Assembly: GCF_014905175.1 (NCBI RefSeq)
Contig: NC_057791.1
Coordinates: forward strand, 12,032,177-12,096,176
DNA length: 64,000 bases
Reading direction: 5' to 3'
Origin: Aphidius gifuensis
Lineage: Eukaryota > Arthropoda > Insecta > Hymenoptera > Braconidae
This document shows, piece after piece, positions 11,900-22,802 of the stretch (position 1 is the stretch's first letter; the number at the start of each line of letters is the position of its first letter). The notes under the pieces are model-generated. The model was not told where the DNA came from, did no database searches, and saw only the letters and a list, made by a program, of their open reading frames with translations. Position numbers and translations under genes: made by a program.

Positions 11900-12235
11900 C
11901 AATCATTGGCAAGCATTAATGCGCCATTAATGCGCCAGACCTGGAGCGTTACGTTAATTTAATATCGGCTGCCATGAATGGCCCGATGATGTTTCCCAAT
12001 ATTGGCCCAATAAACAGCCCAATAATGCGCCAACTGAAAACCAATGTAAGCACCAATAATTGGCCAATTCTATTTCCACAATACTGGGCCAATAATTTTT
12101 CCATTAATGGCCCATTAATATTACAGTAATGACCCACTTGCCGCCCAATAATTAATGCGCCAAGCCTGGAGCGTTACGTCAATTTAATATCGGCTGCCAT
12201 TAATGGCCCAATGATGTTCCCCAAGAGTGAACCAA
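11900..12235. repeat. Direct repeat pair around GGAGCGTTACGT
   Basis: The sequence ATTAATGCGCCA.ACCTGGAG through CGTTACGT.AATTTAATATC, GGCTGCCAT.AATGGCCC and GATGATGTT.CCCA occurs at about 11919-11999 and again at 12152-12222. The intervening sequence is rich in AATGGCCC and CCAATAATTGGCC motifs, like the minisatellite that follows. Confidence 0.65.
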
Positions 12236-12369
12236 GTATGGCGCATTTATTAATTATTCCATTAAAAAAAAAATATTTATTTATTTATTATTTAACAATC
12301 AAGCTTTTATTATACAAACTATTAATAATAAAATGAAGAAATTATCATTAAACACTATTGAAAATTGAT

Positions 12370-12440
12370 TCTACCTGGACTTAAACTCGGGTCTTCGTGT
12401 GCGATATCCTGAAGCATTACCACTCGGCCACGGCGGCTAT
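12370..12440 (-). tRNA. tRNA-like sequence, probably pseudogene or SINE head
   Basis: Read on the minus strand, GCCGTGGCCGAGTGGTAATG resembles a tRNA A box/D arm, and ACCCGAGTTTAAGTCCAGGT resembles a T arm/B box about 35 bases later. The T loop has AGTTTAAGTCC instead of the usual GGTTCRANTCC, and the acceptor stem does not pair well. I regard it as a decayed tRNA or a tRNA-derived repeat head, not a working gene. Confidence 0.4.
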
Positions 12441-12489
12441 AACGAAACTTATAAATAAATTTCTGATTTGAATTAAATCAATAAAAGAC

Positions 12490-12975
12490 CAACTCTTGGC
12501 CACCCGAGAGTCAGCCGAAGCTTGGCCAATGAATGGCAACCAAGCAATGGCCATTAATGTATGAGCCAAAGATTGGCCGATGAATGGCAAACAAGCAACG
12601 GCCATTAAAAGTCTACCAAGATTTGGCCGATGGTCGGCAACCAAGCAATGGCCATTAATGTATCGGCCAGAGAATGGCCAATGATTGGCAACCAAACAAT
12701 GGCCATTGATGTATCAGATAGGGATTGGCCAATGATTGGCAACCGAGCAATGGCCGTTAAAGAGTCAGCCAGGCTTGGCCCATGCATTGTTGCCAATTAT
12801 CGGCCATTTAAGAATCAGCCAAGGCTCGGCCGATGCATGGTTGGCAATCATTGGCCATCTAAGAGTCAGCCAAGGCTCGGCCATGAATCAGAGCCTGTAC
12901 AAGAATGGGCAAGTCGTTTGCTAATGATGAACCATGAATGGCCCATGCCAGGCTACCAATCATTGGGTGCCATTG
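12490..12975. repeat. Minisatellite of CCAATGATTGGCAACC units
   Basis: Around eight units of roughly 60-65 bp contain GGCCAATGATTGGCAACC, AAGCAATGGCCATTAA and AGTCAGCCAAGGCTTGGCC. The units are internally palindromic, so both strands are open over long distances, which produces spurious frames. One isolated unit occurs at 26590-26625. The ATTGG/CCAAT cores look like NF-Y boxes but are part of the repeat. Confidence 0.8.
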
Positions 12976-13039
12976 ATGGGCCAATGCATGGCCGTGTTGT
13001 GAGTCTTGGCGATTCCTACACGGGTTATTATCAACATGG

Positions 13040-13330
13040 AGTGTTAGGCTTAAAAGTAGCTCCTTTGAGAAGTCTAGTGCTTTTTAAAAAATTTTTGTTT
13101 TATGATGCATACTTTTTGAGGAAAAAAAAGTCTTTTTTTTTTTTTTTTTAATTTCGAGGTTTTTTTGTTCTGCTTCAAAAACTATTGCTTATGGCGGAAA
13201 AAGTCCACGATGCGGGCGATAGAGTTTTTGTAGACGCATTTTTTGAGCCTAAAACGAAGTCTCTATCTTTATTTTTTTACGAGTTATTGCTGGCACCGTT
13301 TTTTGCACCATTGAAAAATTTTTGTATAAA
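13040..13330. repeat. Copy of the AAGCCTAA.ACGAAGTCTC repeat
   Basis: This copy contains AGTCTAGTGCTTTTTAAAAA, GCGGAAAAAGTCCACGATGC, GGGCGATAGAGTTTTTG, TGAGCCTAAAACGAAGTCTC and TTTTTTTACGAGTTATTG, matching the tandem copies at 61440-62240. It is non-coding, with an internal inverted pair around AGGCTTAAAA/TTTTGAGCCT. Confidence 0.65.
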
Positions 13331-14062
13331 CGTCTGTCTTTTTTTCATTTGGTTACTAATCCATTTAAAAAAAATAGATTATGATAGAAAAATTTCTGAA
13401 GGTCACAGCAACCCTTGTAACTTACACTCTCAGATTCATAGTTTAGATGGTATTAAATTTGGAAAAAGAACAAACATTTCCTAAAAATCGATATTTTATT
13501 TTTTTTTTTCAAAAACTATTATTCACAGGAAAAAAGTTCATGATGGTTTTTAAAGAGTTTTTAGAGGCGCTTCTTTTGAGCTATAAACAAACTCTTCAAG
13601 TTCAGTGGTTCATAAGTTATAGACTTTTTTTTTTTTTGGTTGATAAATTCAATACTGCGGCTGAGCCTATGGCTCCTAGCCTCCGTAAAAAAAAAAAACG
13701 AAGCTTATTTCTATTTATTAAATATTATTTCCACTTATAGTTTGTTACTTTGGTTTTTTTTTTGAAAATTTGTATAATGTATTAATTCTTGTTATTTTTT
13801 TCTGTTTCTCATTTAACTAACTTTAGGATAAATGTTATGCGGCATCAAAATGCGGTGGTGCTGATCAAGATTTTTCAGAAAGAATAAAAAGTTATAAAGA
13901 TAAATTACGTGGTAATTCATCTCTGGATATACAACCACATGATCTACTACTGGCAACTGGGAAAATTGATTAAACTGATTGGAATGTCGAAGAAACATTC
14001 AACAACTGAGGGCAAACATTTTCATCGTGGTCATTTTCGTTGTGAACATCATTCAACAACAT

Positions 14063-15745
14063 CACTGAAAAAAAAAACTTCTGTAAAATAGAAGTTTTCT
14101 TCTTGCAAATAATTTTCTTAAATCATGAACAAAACGTTCTTGATTTGTGAAGAATATTTCTCTTTTTGAGAAAAAAAAAATTCTTGAATCAAGACGTCTA
14201 TGTCATAATCCATGACGTGTACGTCTTGTTCCATGAAACATTTGTCTGAATTTTAGAAGTATCCTTCTTGGATTACGGGATCAAGGCAATTTTGTCATAA
14301 TCCAAGACTCATCTGTTATAATTATAGAAGTATTCTTCTTGGATTGTGACAAAAATTTTCTTGCTTCATGGCAATATTGTCATAATCCAAGAATATTTAT
14401 GTTATGATTTTAGAAGTATCCTTTTTGGATTGTAACAAAAATTTTCTTGCTTCATGGCAATATTGTCATAATTCAAGAATATTTATGTTATAATTTTAGA
14501 AGTATCCTTCTTGGATCATGACAAAAATTTTCTTGCTTCAAGGCAATATTGTCATAATCCAAGAACATTTATGTTATGATTTTAAAAGTATCCTTCTTGG
14601 ATTATGACAAAAAGTTTCTTGCTTCAAGACTTTATTGTTTTTTAACAAAAAAAAAAAAGATTGCATAATTAAATATAACGGTTTGAATTATTTATTTATT
14701 TTTTTTTCATCTTATAATATAAAAAAAATTAACGTGAAAGAAACAAACATTTTATAATATAAAACGAAAAAAAATAATAATTTAATTTTTTATAGAAAGG
14801 TTGTTTCATTTACGTTAATTTTTTTTATATTATAAGATGAAAAAAAAATAAATAAATAATTCAAATTTTTTATTATGATGATTGTAATACAAGAGAAACA
14901 AAAAATCTTCGATCAGAAATCTCTCGTCCGTGGTTAAGTTGGTTAAGGCAGGGTATTAGCATAGGTAGACTTTAGGGTAACAGGGGTTCAAGTCCGAGCG
15001 TTGTCCCAAAAAAAAAAAAAAAAATCATAGTTTAGAGCAAACATTAAAAAAAACAACTTTGAATGAAGTACAATAAATAATTTTTTTTTGTTTTATTTAT
15101 TTATTTAATTATGCAATCTTCTTTTTTTTGTTAAAAAACAATAGTGTCTTGAAGCAAGAAACTTTTTGTCATAAACCAAGAAGGATACTTTTAAAATCAT
15201 AACATAAATGTTCTTGGATTATGACAATATTGCCTTGAAGCAAGAAAATTTTTGTCATGATCCAAGAAGGATACTTCTAAAATTATAACATAAATATTCT
15301 TGAATTATGACAATATTAAACATGAAGCAAGAAAATTTTGAAAGCAATCCAAAAAGGATACGAAAATCATAACATAAATATTCTTGGATTATGACAATAT
15401 TGCCATGAAGCAAGAAAATTTTTGTCACAATCCAAGAAGAATACTTCTATAATTATAACAGATGAGTCTTGGATTATGACAAAATTGCCTTGATCCAAGA
15501 AACTTTTTGTCATAATCCAAGAAGGATACTTCTAAAATTCAGACAAATGTTTCATGGAACAAGACGTACACGTCATGGATTATGACATAGACGTCTTGAT
15601 TCAAGAATTTTTTTTTTCTCAAAAAGAGAAATATTCTTCACAAATCAAGAACGTTTTGTTCATGATTTAAGAAAATTATTTGCAAGAAGAAAACTTCTAT
15701 TTTACAGAAGTTTTGTTCTTGGTTTTAGAATTTTTTTTTTCAGTG
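14063..15745. mobile_element. 1.68-kb CACTG foldback transposon with 3-bp duplication CAT
   Basis: The ends are CACTGAAAAAAAAAA and TTTTTTTTTTCAGTG, flanked on both sides by CAT (14060-14062 and 15746-15748). Two arms of about 650-700 bp (14080-14870 and 15060-15730) are inverse copies made of repeated ATAATCCAAGAA...AGAAGTATCCTTCTTGGAT blocks. The loop carries a tRNA-like sequence at about 14927-15007. No transposase frame is present. The CACTG terminus and 3-bp duplication fit an EnSpm/CACTA-type origin, which is inference. Confidence 0.85.
14927..15007 (+). tRNA. tRNA-like A/B-box sequence in the foldback loop
   Basis: GTGGTTAAGTTGGTTAAGGC resembles an A box/D arm, and GGGGTTCAAGTCCGAGCG has a canonical B box (GGTTCAAGTCC). 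A run of A residues follows. The anticodon region is not recognisable, so this is a tRNA-like or SINE-type Pol III promoter rather than a working tRNA. Confidence 0.45.
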
Positions 15746-15964
15746 CATTACGTATTGGTATTCATACATGTATTAGTTATTATAATAATGATAATAAAAT
15801 AACTAAAAGACATATATCATTGCCAACATTGAAAAATCAAAGTACAGATTGTAATTTATTTCTTGATTATGACAATGATAATAAACAAAATGATAAGAAT
15901 ATTGTTTAACAAACGGTAATTTGATTAATAGTTTAATTGAATGTTCTGTAATAAATAATTTAGC

Positions 15965-16135
15965 TGATAAATAATAATCGGAGAAAAATGATTTTTTGTT
16001 TTACTCCGATTGTTCTTCGAAATTTTTATTCAACAATATGCGGAGTAAATTGGAGAAATTCGTAGAAAATCGGAGCAATATGGAGTAAATCGAAGAAAAA
16101 TCAAAGAAATCATTTTCACCAGAGATGATAATAAA
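15965..16135. repeat. Small CGGAG-rich inverted repeat
   Basis: TCGGAGAAAAATGATTTTTTG at the left and CAAAGAAATCATTTTCACCA at the right form weak inverted ends around repeated CGGAGTAAAT-type words. It resembles the interior of the MITE at 20456-20706 (CCGGAAATACTCCG-type words) and is probably a diverged relative. Confidence 0.4.
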
Positions 16136-16181
16136 AGAAAAACGAGTTATAAAATAAAAAGTTTACGGCTTTAATCAACTA

Positions 16182-16456
16182 ATGTCCAAGTCAACAGCAA
16201 ATCAATAGCAAATTCTCAGCAACTCAATAGCTAGTCAATAGCAACAAAAAAAGGTTAAACTTGATTATTTAACATTGTTGTTGTTTATTGTTGTGAATTA
16301 TTTGTTTATTATATTGTTACATACTAACTCAAGAGTAAAGATTGAGTTGCTGAGAATTTGCTATTGATTTGTTGTTGACTTGGTTAATCGTGTTAAGGCA
16401 CAAGTTTAGAATAGTTAGGAATTTTTGATCATAGGTTCAAGTCCCACGTTAAGTAG
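16182..16456 (+). repeat. Hairpin ending in a tRNA-like sequence and poly-A
   Basis: AGTCCAAGTCAACAGCAAAT and ATTCTCAGCAACTCAAT pair with the inverse at 16344-16382. Directly after the second arm lies a tRNA-like segment: TTGGTTAATCGTGTTAAGGC (A box), then ATAGGTTCAAGTCCCACGTT (B box), then a run of about 20 A. The order hairpin, Pol III-like boxes, poly-A suggests a short retroposon or a tRNA-derived tail captured by a foldback. Confidence 0.5.
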
Positions 16457-16789
16457 AAAAAAAAAAAAAAAAAAAAACCAAAACTGTGGGAAAAAAGAAA
16501 ATACATCAGGTTCGTAATTAAAAAATATTTCAATTTTTGAATAATAATATCATGTATTATTGTCATGTTAAGCTATACATGTGTTGAAGACCAATAAAAA
16601 AAAGGAATATCCGAATTCGGCAATATCCAAATTCAGCCCCGTGACACTCCCACGGTGAGGGACGTGACTTATCGTCCATTCTGGCTTCCATGACCATCCG
16701 GAGTCATTTTTATTTTTTGACTTGTTTCGTCTAGTTTGGCCAAGTTTAAAATAATGAACTTAGAAAAAAAAATAAATTTTACAAAAAAA

Positions 16790-17114
16790 AACCAAGTGTT
16801 TTTTTTATATCTACATTTTTTTACTTAGCTGTAATTGTAGCGAAAGAATCAATATGTACATTATTTCACTAGCAAAATTTTTTACTTAGCTAGATGTTTT
16901 ACTAAGCTGTAATTGTAACAAAACAATCAATATCTACATTATTTCACTAGCAAAATTTTTTACTTAGCTACATTTTTTACTTAGCTAGATTTTGAACTTA
17001 GCTGTAATTGTAACAAAACAATCCATATCTACATTATTTTACCAGCAATATTTTTTTCTTAGCTAGATATTTTACTTAGCTAGATTTTTTACGTAGCTAG
17101 ATTTTGTACTTAGC
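16790..17114. repeat. TTTTTTACTTAGCTAGA minisatellite, left part
   Basis: Repeated phrases TTTTTTACTTAGCTAGAT and TAGCTGTAATTGTAACAAA, then ACAATCAATATCTACATTAT, recur every 15-80 bp. The array continues at 18205-18640 on the far side of the inserted 1.09-kb CACTG element, and again at 19030-19260. Similar arrays occur at 33050-33550. Confidence 0.75.
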
Positions 17115-17116
17115 TG

Positions 17117-18201
17117 CACTGAGAGAAATTTTAACTAAAAATTAAAATCATGGTTGAATAGAAATTACTATAGTACTTTGTAATTTTTGTTTTATTTCTG
17201 GGACTGGCCGCGAGAGTCGGAATTCTACAATAAAATTATGTAAAATGTGTAAAATGTCAAAAAATTGCTAGGTTACTTCAAGCCTCTATACATCGTTATC
17301 CATTGCAGATAGACATGGGGTTGAGTGAAGTTTATTATTGAAAATTCAATTCTAATCAATTTATGAAGAATTACTTTTTTTGATTAATCTCTTAGATTAT
17401 GAGTTATGAGTTAATTAAATAAAGAACATACATGTTTAGTGAAAACAATAAAAATTATTATATGTTTGAATGAAAAATACTGCACAATTTAATAAATATT
17501 CTTATATATATAATAAAAATTATCATGTACACATATAAAAGTTAGCATAGACTTAAATATTTTTTACTATATAGCTTTGTAAAAATTCTGTTTGTGGGGC
17601 GAAATAACACAAAGATGGCCGACCGATTGAACAAATGATTGAACTGTCATGTAGTTTCAAGCATTTCTACAGCCTTATCTGTTGAAGCTAGGTATGGGGT
17701 TAAGCGAGGTTTATTATTAGTTATTTATTTCTAAACAATTTATCAGGAATAACTTTTTTCTATTTAACAATTAGTTTTCGAGTTTTGAGCGTGTAAACAG
17801 AAAAGAAAAAATGTTGCCGGGAATTGATTGCCATTCTCCGTGAATCTAGCACTAACTGCCCAACTTAACACAAAAAATGTTCAACTTTTAAATAAAATTT
17901 GTAATAAAATTTAGTAAATTCTAAAACCGGTAGTGGGTAAATTCTCAGCCTGCTAAAATTTACTTGTGAGTGTCGTGAATTTAGTCATTTTTTTAAACAG
18001 AAATTACAATAAAATTGTGTAAATTTTATGGCTTAGTATTGTATATAGTCAATGGCCAGATTTTTTACATAATTTTATTGTAAAAATTATCTATCAATAT
18101 ACGAATAATTCTTATAAATGACGGGGGAACGCAGTTTTTACTATTTATTTTGTAATTTCTTCTTTTACGTTTGTAATTCTTAGTTAAAATTTCTCTCAGT
18201 G
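17117..18201. mobile_element. 1.09-kb CACTG-ended transposon, copy 2
   Basis: This is near-identical to 735-1821, with the same CACTGAGAGAAATTTTAACT start and inverse end. It is flanked by TG on both sides (17115-17116, 18202-18203). It splits a TAGCTGTAATTG minisatellite unit whose uninterrupted form appears many times nearby, so the empty target site can be read directly. The differences from copy 1 are scattered substitutions and small indels. There is no coding capacity. Confidence 0.88.
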
Positions 18202-18649
18202 TGTAATTGTAACAAAACAATCAATATCTACATCATTTTACCAGCAATATTTTTTTCTTAGCTAGATATTTTACTTAGCCAGATTTTGTACTTAGCTGTA
18301 ATTTTAGCTCAACAATCAAAATCGACATTATTTTACTTAGCTTCATCTTTTCTTTAGCTAGATTTTTTACTTAGCTACATTTTTTCTTTAGCAACATCGT
18401 TTCCTTAGCTAGATTTTTTACTCAGCTAGATTTTGGACTTAGCTGTAATTGTAGCCGAAAAATCAAAATCTACATTATTTTACTTAGCTACATCTTTTCC
18501 TTAGCTAGATTTTTTACTTAGCTGTAATTGTAGCCAAACAATCAATATCTACATTATTTTACCAGTAAAGTATTTACTTAGCTAGACTTTTTACTTGGCT
18601 GGATTTATTACTTAGCTGCAATTGTATCAAGAAAAAAACTTAGAAAAAA

Positions 18650-19480
18650 AACTTTTTACGAGAAAAAAACTAAGTCCCGTATTTTGAAACTTGGCAAAAC
18701 CAGCCAAACAAGATGAAGGCAATGGGAAATACGGATAGTAGAAAGGCTAATAACCCACGATAAGCCGCCACGGGGAGCACCATGGGGTGCCACGGGGCTG
18801 AATTTGGGTACAGCCCCGAATTCAGTGCCGTGGCCCCCGCGGTGAGGGACGTGACCGACCCTCGGATTATGCCATTTTACCCTATTCGTATTCTTGTTCA
18901 ATTTTTGTCTAGTTTTGCCGAGTTTGGAAACAGAGACTTAGAAAAAAAACCAAAAAAAGGAACTTAGTTTTGCCAAATTAAATAAAAAAATTTTAAAAAT
19001 TTTTTATTTTTTTTCCCTAGCTACAAAAACGTCGCTGACATTTTTTTGAACATGTATAAGATTTTTTACTTAGCAGCTAAATATCTTACTTAGCTTTAAC
19101 AATAGCCAAACAATCAATATCTACATTATTTTACTAGCCAAATTTTTTACTTAGCAGCTAGTCATTTTACTTAGCTGCTAGCTATTTCACTTAGCCTTAA
19201 ATCTTAATAATAGCCAAAAAATCAATATCTGCCTTTATATTTTTTACTTAGCTCCATCTAAGGCTAAACTGAGTTCCTTTTTTTATTTTTTTTTCTAAGT
19301 CCCTATTTCCAAACTCGCCCAAACTAGACAAAAATTGGACAAGAATACGAATAGGGTAAAATGGCATAATCCGAGAGTCGGTCACGTTCCTCACCGCGGG
19401 TGCCACGGCACTGAAATCGTGTGCGTCCAAATTAAGGATATATACAGAAACAAGTCCAAGAAATAACATTATCAATGTTT
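18650..19480. repeat. GC-rich foldback between TTACTTAGCTA arrays
   Basis: The segment CCCCGCGGTGAGGGACGTGAC with GGATTATGCCATTTTACCCT (about 18835-18890) recurs inverted at 19345-19400. Within 18656-18960 there is also an inner palindrome centred on CACGGGGCTGAATTTGGG. A shorter relative lies at 16610-16700. The GC-rich cores contrast strongly with the AT-rich arrays around them. Frames seen here are palindrome artefacts. Confidence 0.6.
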
Positions 19481-19659
19481 TTTTCCTCCTCGGCTTCAAT
19501 AATTTTCACGCCAAAGTTCTCTTCGTGTTGACATTTTAAATTTTTGTTTTTTTTTTTGTGTAATTTTTCTGTGCGATTAGTAAGTAAATTCTACGTAACA
19601 AATTCTCATAGAAACCACAAAAAACCATCAAATACATACCAGAAATAATAATAATAAGA

Positions 19660-20110
19660 TCAAATCAAAAATTCTTAAGTGTTGTATACAAAAGTGACTC
19701 ATTTTTTCTCTTTTCAATAAACAAAAGACGTGAAATAAAAAAAATAAAATTAGGGGCCGGTTCTTTCGTCCAACATTACAGTTAACTGAGCATTAACTAA
19801 CTTTAACTAACTAAGCATTAACTACTTATCGATTGATATTTTCAATACTAAAGCATTTAAAAAACGCAGTCGGTAACCAAATCCTTAGTTAACTAAAGTA
19901 AATTAGTTAACTGTAATGTTGGACAAAAAAACCGGCCCTAGGCAGTTTTTTTTTAATATTTACAAAACTAAATTTACAAAGTAACGTAAGAAAACCGCTT
20001 AATTTTTTTTATTCATATTTTTTATTTCACGTCCTTTGTTTATTAAAAAGGCAAAAAATGAGTCATTATTTTATACAAAAATTAAGAATTTTTATTTTGA
20101 TGACATTTCA
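19660..20110. mobile_element. Hairpin MITE (TAGGGGCCGG...CCGGCCCTA) inside an older inverted repeat
   Basis: At 19751-19940, TAGGGGCCGGTTCTTTCGTC and CCAACATTACAGTTAACT are mirrored by AGTTAACTGTAATGTTGG and ACAAAAAAACCGGCCCTA. The sequences outside (19660-19745 and 20005-20110, around AAAGACGTGAAATAAAAAA) are themselves inverse copies, so the MITE sits in the loop of another foldback. No clean target duplication is visible. Confidence 0.65.
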
Positions 20111-20455
20111 CTTCTTATGTTTAATTAGACGCTATTCTGGTGAAAATCCTATACTTAGTTTTCAATTTTTTAACAATAATTTAAAAGGTTTTTTTTGAAA
20201 ATGAATATTATGAAAATAAAGTTCAGAATACGTAGAACAAAAGGTATTTATTAATATTCCTGTCAACAATTTTATACAATTGTTTTTTATTTGTTCAGAA
20301 AAACTATAAGCTTGGACATACTAACTATCCATTCTGAACTTGGTAGAAATTTTTTTTTTTTAATTTTTACGTAGTTTTCATAATGTGATACTACACGAAA
20401 TAAAAAATCTGTTTTGATATATCGTTTTATAACATTCAGAAATGATTTATGGCTT

Positions 20456-20706
20456 CCCTGGTGGAAATCATTTCTCCGTAAAATTCCGGAAATACTCCGT
20501 AAAAGTCCGGAAAACTCCGTATCACTCGGGAATTGGCCCATTAAAATTTTTTGGTCATTTATTTTCCTTCATTTTACACAGGTATTTTGGAATTGTTACG
20601 GATTTCTCGTATTTTTCCGCATTTTTTTTAAGTCAGCCAATTCCGAAATAATCCGGAGCAATTCGGAATAATCCGGAGCAATTCGGGAAAAATACTTCTA
20701 CCAGGG
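20456..20706. mobile_element. CCCTGG...CCAGGG MITE, 251 bp
   Basis: It starts CCCTGGTGGAAATCATTTCT and ends AATACTTCTACCAGGG, with the dinucleotide TT on both sides (20454-20455, 20707-20708). The interior holds repeated TCCGGA/AATTCCGG words. It is the same terminal family as 6118-6418 and 23217-24286. From 20720 to about 22240 I see only AT-rich sequence with no supported gene; its right end may include the 3' untranslated region of the zinc-finger gene. Confidence 0.78.
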
Positions 20707-22546
20707 TTCTGTAAATCGTATATATTTACAAATTTTCTTGGTCATATTTCAGTAACGTTTAAACATAAATAAAATACGAAGAAGTTCCGAAAAAATATTC
20801 CCACCAAAAAGCATCAAGAAATAAAACACATCTATCTACATGTATACCGAAGTTTTTATTTTCTGCATTTTAAGTTTCATTTTAAATAAAGTTTTGTGCA
20901 CAAAAATCACTATCGACAGTCTGCTACTCGAAAATTCAATTTTAGCTCTTTCAGGCTTTCAAGGAGTTTCTCACACGGTATTGAAAGCAATGTTTTTTTT
21001 TCTATAAAATTTCGACATAAGTCGCTAAACGATCAATTTCATTATTAACCGCAAAATATTTTAAAGGAATTGTATAATATCATAGTGATTCATAAAATGC
21101 TGTTTAGGCCGAGTGATGGTTAAGTTTACCATGTAATTATCAGTCACCACGTCACATTGACAGTCATCGTTTCCATCGTTAGTTTATATCGACTATGATA
21201 TGAAAAATGTGTTGGGAGCTGTTTGAATATCTATTATACGAAAAAGGAAACATCCAAAAAATTTTTTTCTAAAAAGACTAAAGGCATAAAAATTAAAATT
21301 TGTCGTTTTTTTTTTCAAACTAAAAATTACATTGCAACGATTGATTGTTCTACTAATTTTTGAATTCAAATAAATGTTTGCATAATGATGGTATTTATTC
21401 AAAAAAGAATAATTCGAAAATATTGTTTTCATGATTAAGTCAACCAAATATAGTCAAATCAAATCAATAACTTTAATCGTTGCAACTCACAATATTTATG
21501 AAAACATAAAAACAAATAAAAATGAATATTGTTAATATTCAGTTGAGAAATGAAAAAAAACCGTTAGTAAATTTTTTTAAAAATATCTAATATTAATATA
21601 TAAAAGTATACGTGCTATACAACTTGGAGTGACCATAACTTAACAATTATCAGAAGCCTCACTTGCACAAAAGCAAATAAAAATTGAAGATAAACAGTTA
21701 CGGCATTTATGCTATTTAATATTAATGCCTAGTATTATTAAATTATCTTAAACATTATTTCATTTGATTTTTATTATGTTTCCAAGACTCAGTAGTTTTT
21801 TTTCAATAATTTTCAATCTCTTTAATACATTGATCAATGTAACTAATTTTTTTTCTATCAAAAACTACAACTCAGTCGCTGCAAAACATACCAGCTCACA
21901 ATGAGTACATCATCTTTTTTTTTCTTTTTAAGGAAAAAATGTGAAAAATCTAATTAACTAATGGCTATACTGAAATCACTTAACTGTAATTTAAAAACAA
22001 CAAAGAACAAAATTAAAAAATATTTATCTTAAAATTAAATATTCAAGTTTTTATTCTGTGTTGAAATATTTGCTTTGAAAAACTCTTTTTGTGTTGCAGA
22101 TAACTAATATTGATTACAGAGTAAAACAAAGTAATCTTATTTGAAATCAAAATGTGAAACAGATCATTTGTTTCGTATTTACCCATCAGTTTTCTATATT
22201 GTTATCGCTTAATGTAACTGAAACTCACTTTATTATTATGCTTTATTAATTTTTTTTTAATTGCACCCTCACTGGTGAGTAGATAGTACTCTAGGTATTT
22301 CTTTGTATAGCCATAACTTGTCATGACATCTGGCATTTGACAACGGTAAAATTGATGTTCCCAAGTGTAAAGTACATTCTAAAAATGCAGGCATCAAACA
22401 ATTGTAAATAGAGTCAAGTCTTAAAGTGAATTGCGTAAAATTCATCATCCACACGAATGAAATATTTATAATAATTTTTAAAATTGAAAGGGCATGAATC
22501 CATTTTAGCTTAGCACATACGACAGGCACTTTTGCCATATCTTAAA

Positions 22547-22681
22547 TCATTTAGGCTCTGGAAAAGCCACTTGGCATTTGTAAACTTCGTCAAGCATAAC
22601 CGTTTGACCTTGAGCCTGACTAACACTGACAGGAGTTGCTGCATTAACAACAACTACTTGCTGCCCAGGTTGAGTCTGAGG

Positions 22682-22728
<47 letters not shown>

Positions 22729-22739
22729 GCTGTTGTTGC

Positions 22740-22802
<63 letters not shown>

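Larger units (their letters stand above)
13828..15910 (+). pseudogene. Unrecognised coding exon split by a transposon and frame-shifted
   Basis: After a strong acceptor (TTTCTCATTTAACTAACTTTAG, ending at 13827), a protein-like frame reads DKCYAASKCGGADQDFSERI and on to LLLATGKID before a TAA near 13970. A protein-like reading in a different frame (GKHFHRGHFRCEHHSTT) reaches 14062, where a 1.68-kb element is inserted. Removing the element and one copy of its 3-bp target duplication joins this reading in frame to a run at 15749-15909. That run includes CISYYNNDNKITKRHISLPT and ends in TAA. This is an old gene with at least one frameshift and one insertion. I do not recognise the family. Confidence 0.5.

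Noticed and set aside
12417..13151. Several overlapping frames of 60-173 codons on both strands
   Set aside because: They arise from palindromic CCAATGATTGG minisatellite units that lack stops. The sequence is repetitive at DNA level with no domain.
13447..13740. 97-codon phenylalanine/lysine-rich frame
   Set aside because: It consists of T- and A-runs with no start context, homology or splice logic.
14063..15745. Repeated spaced blocks considered as a CRISPR-like array
   Set aside because: The blocks are diverged, vary in spacing and are mirrored in two arms of a eukaryotic foldback transposon, not identical repeats with unique spacers.
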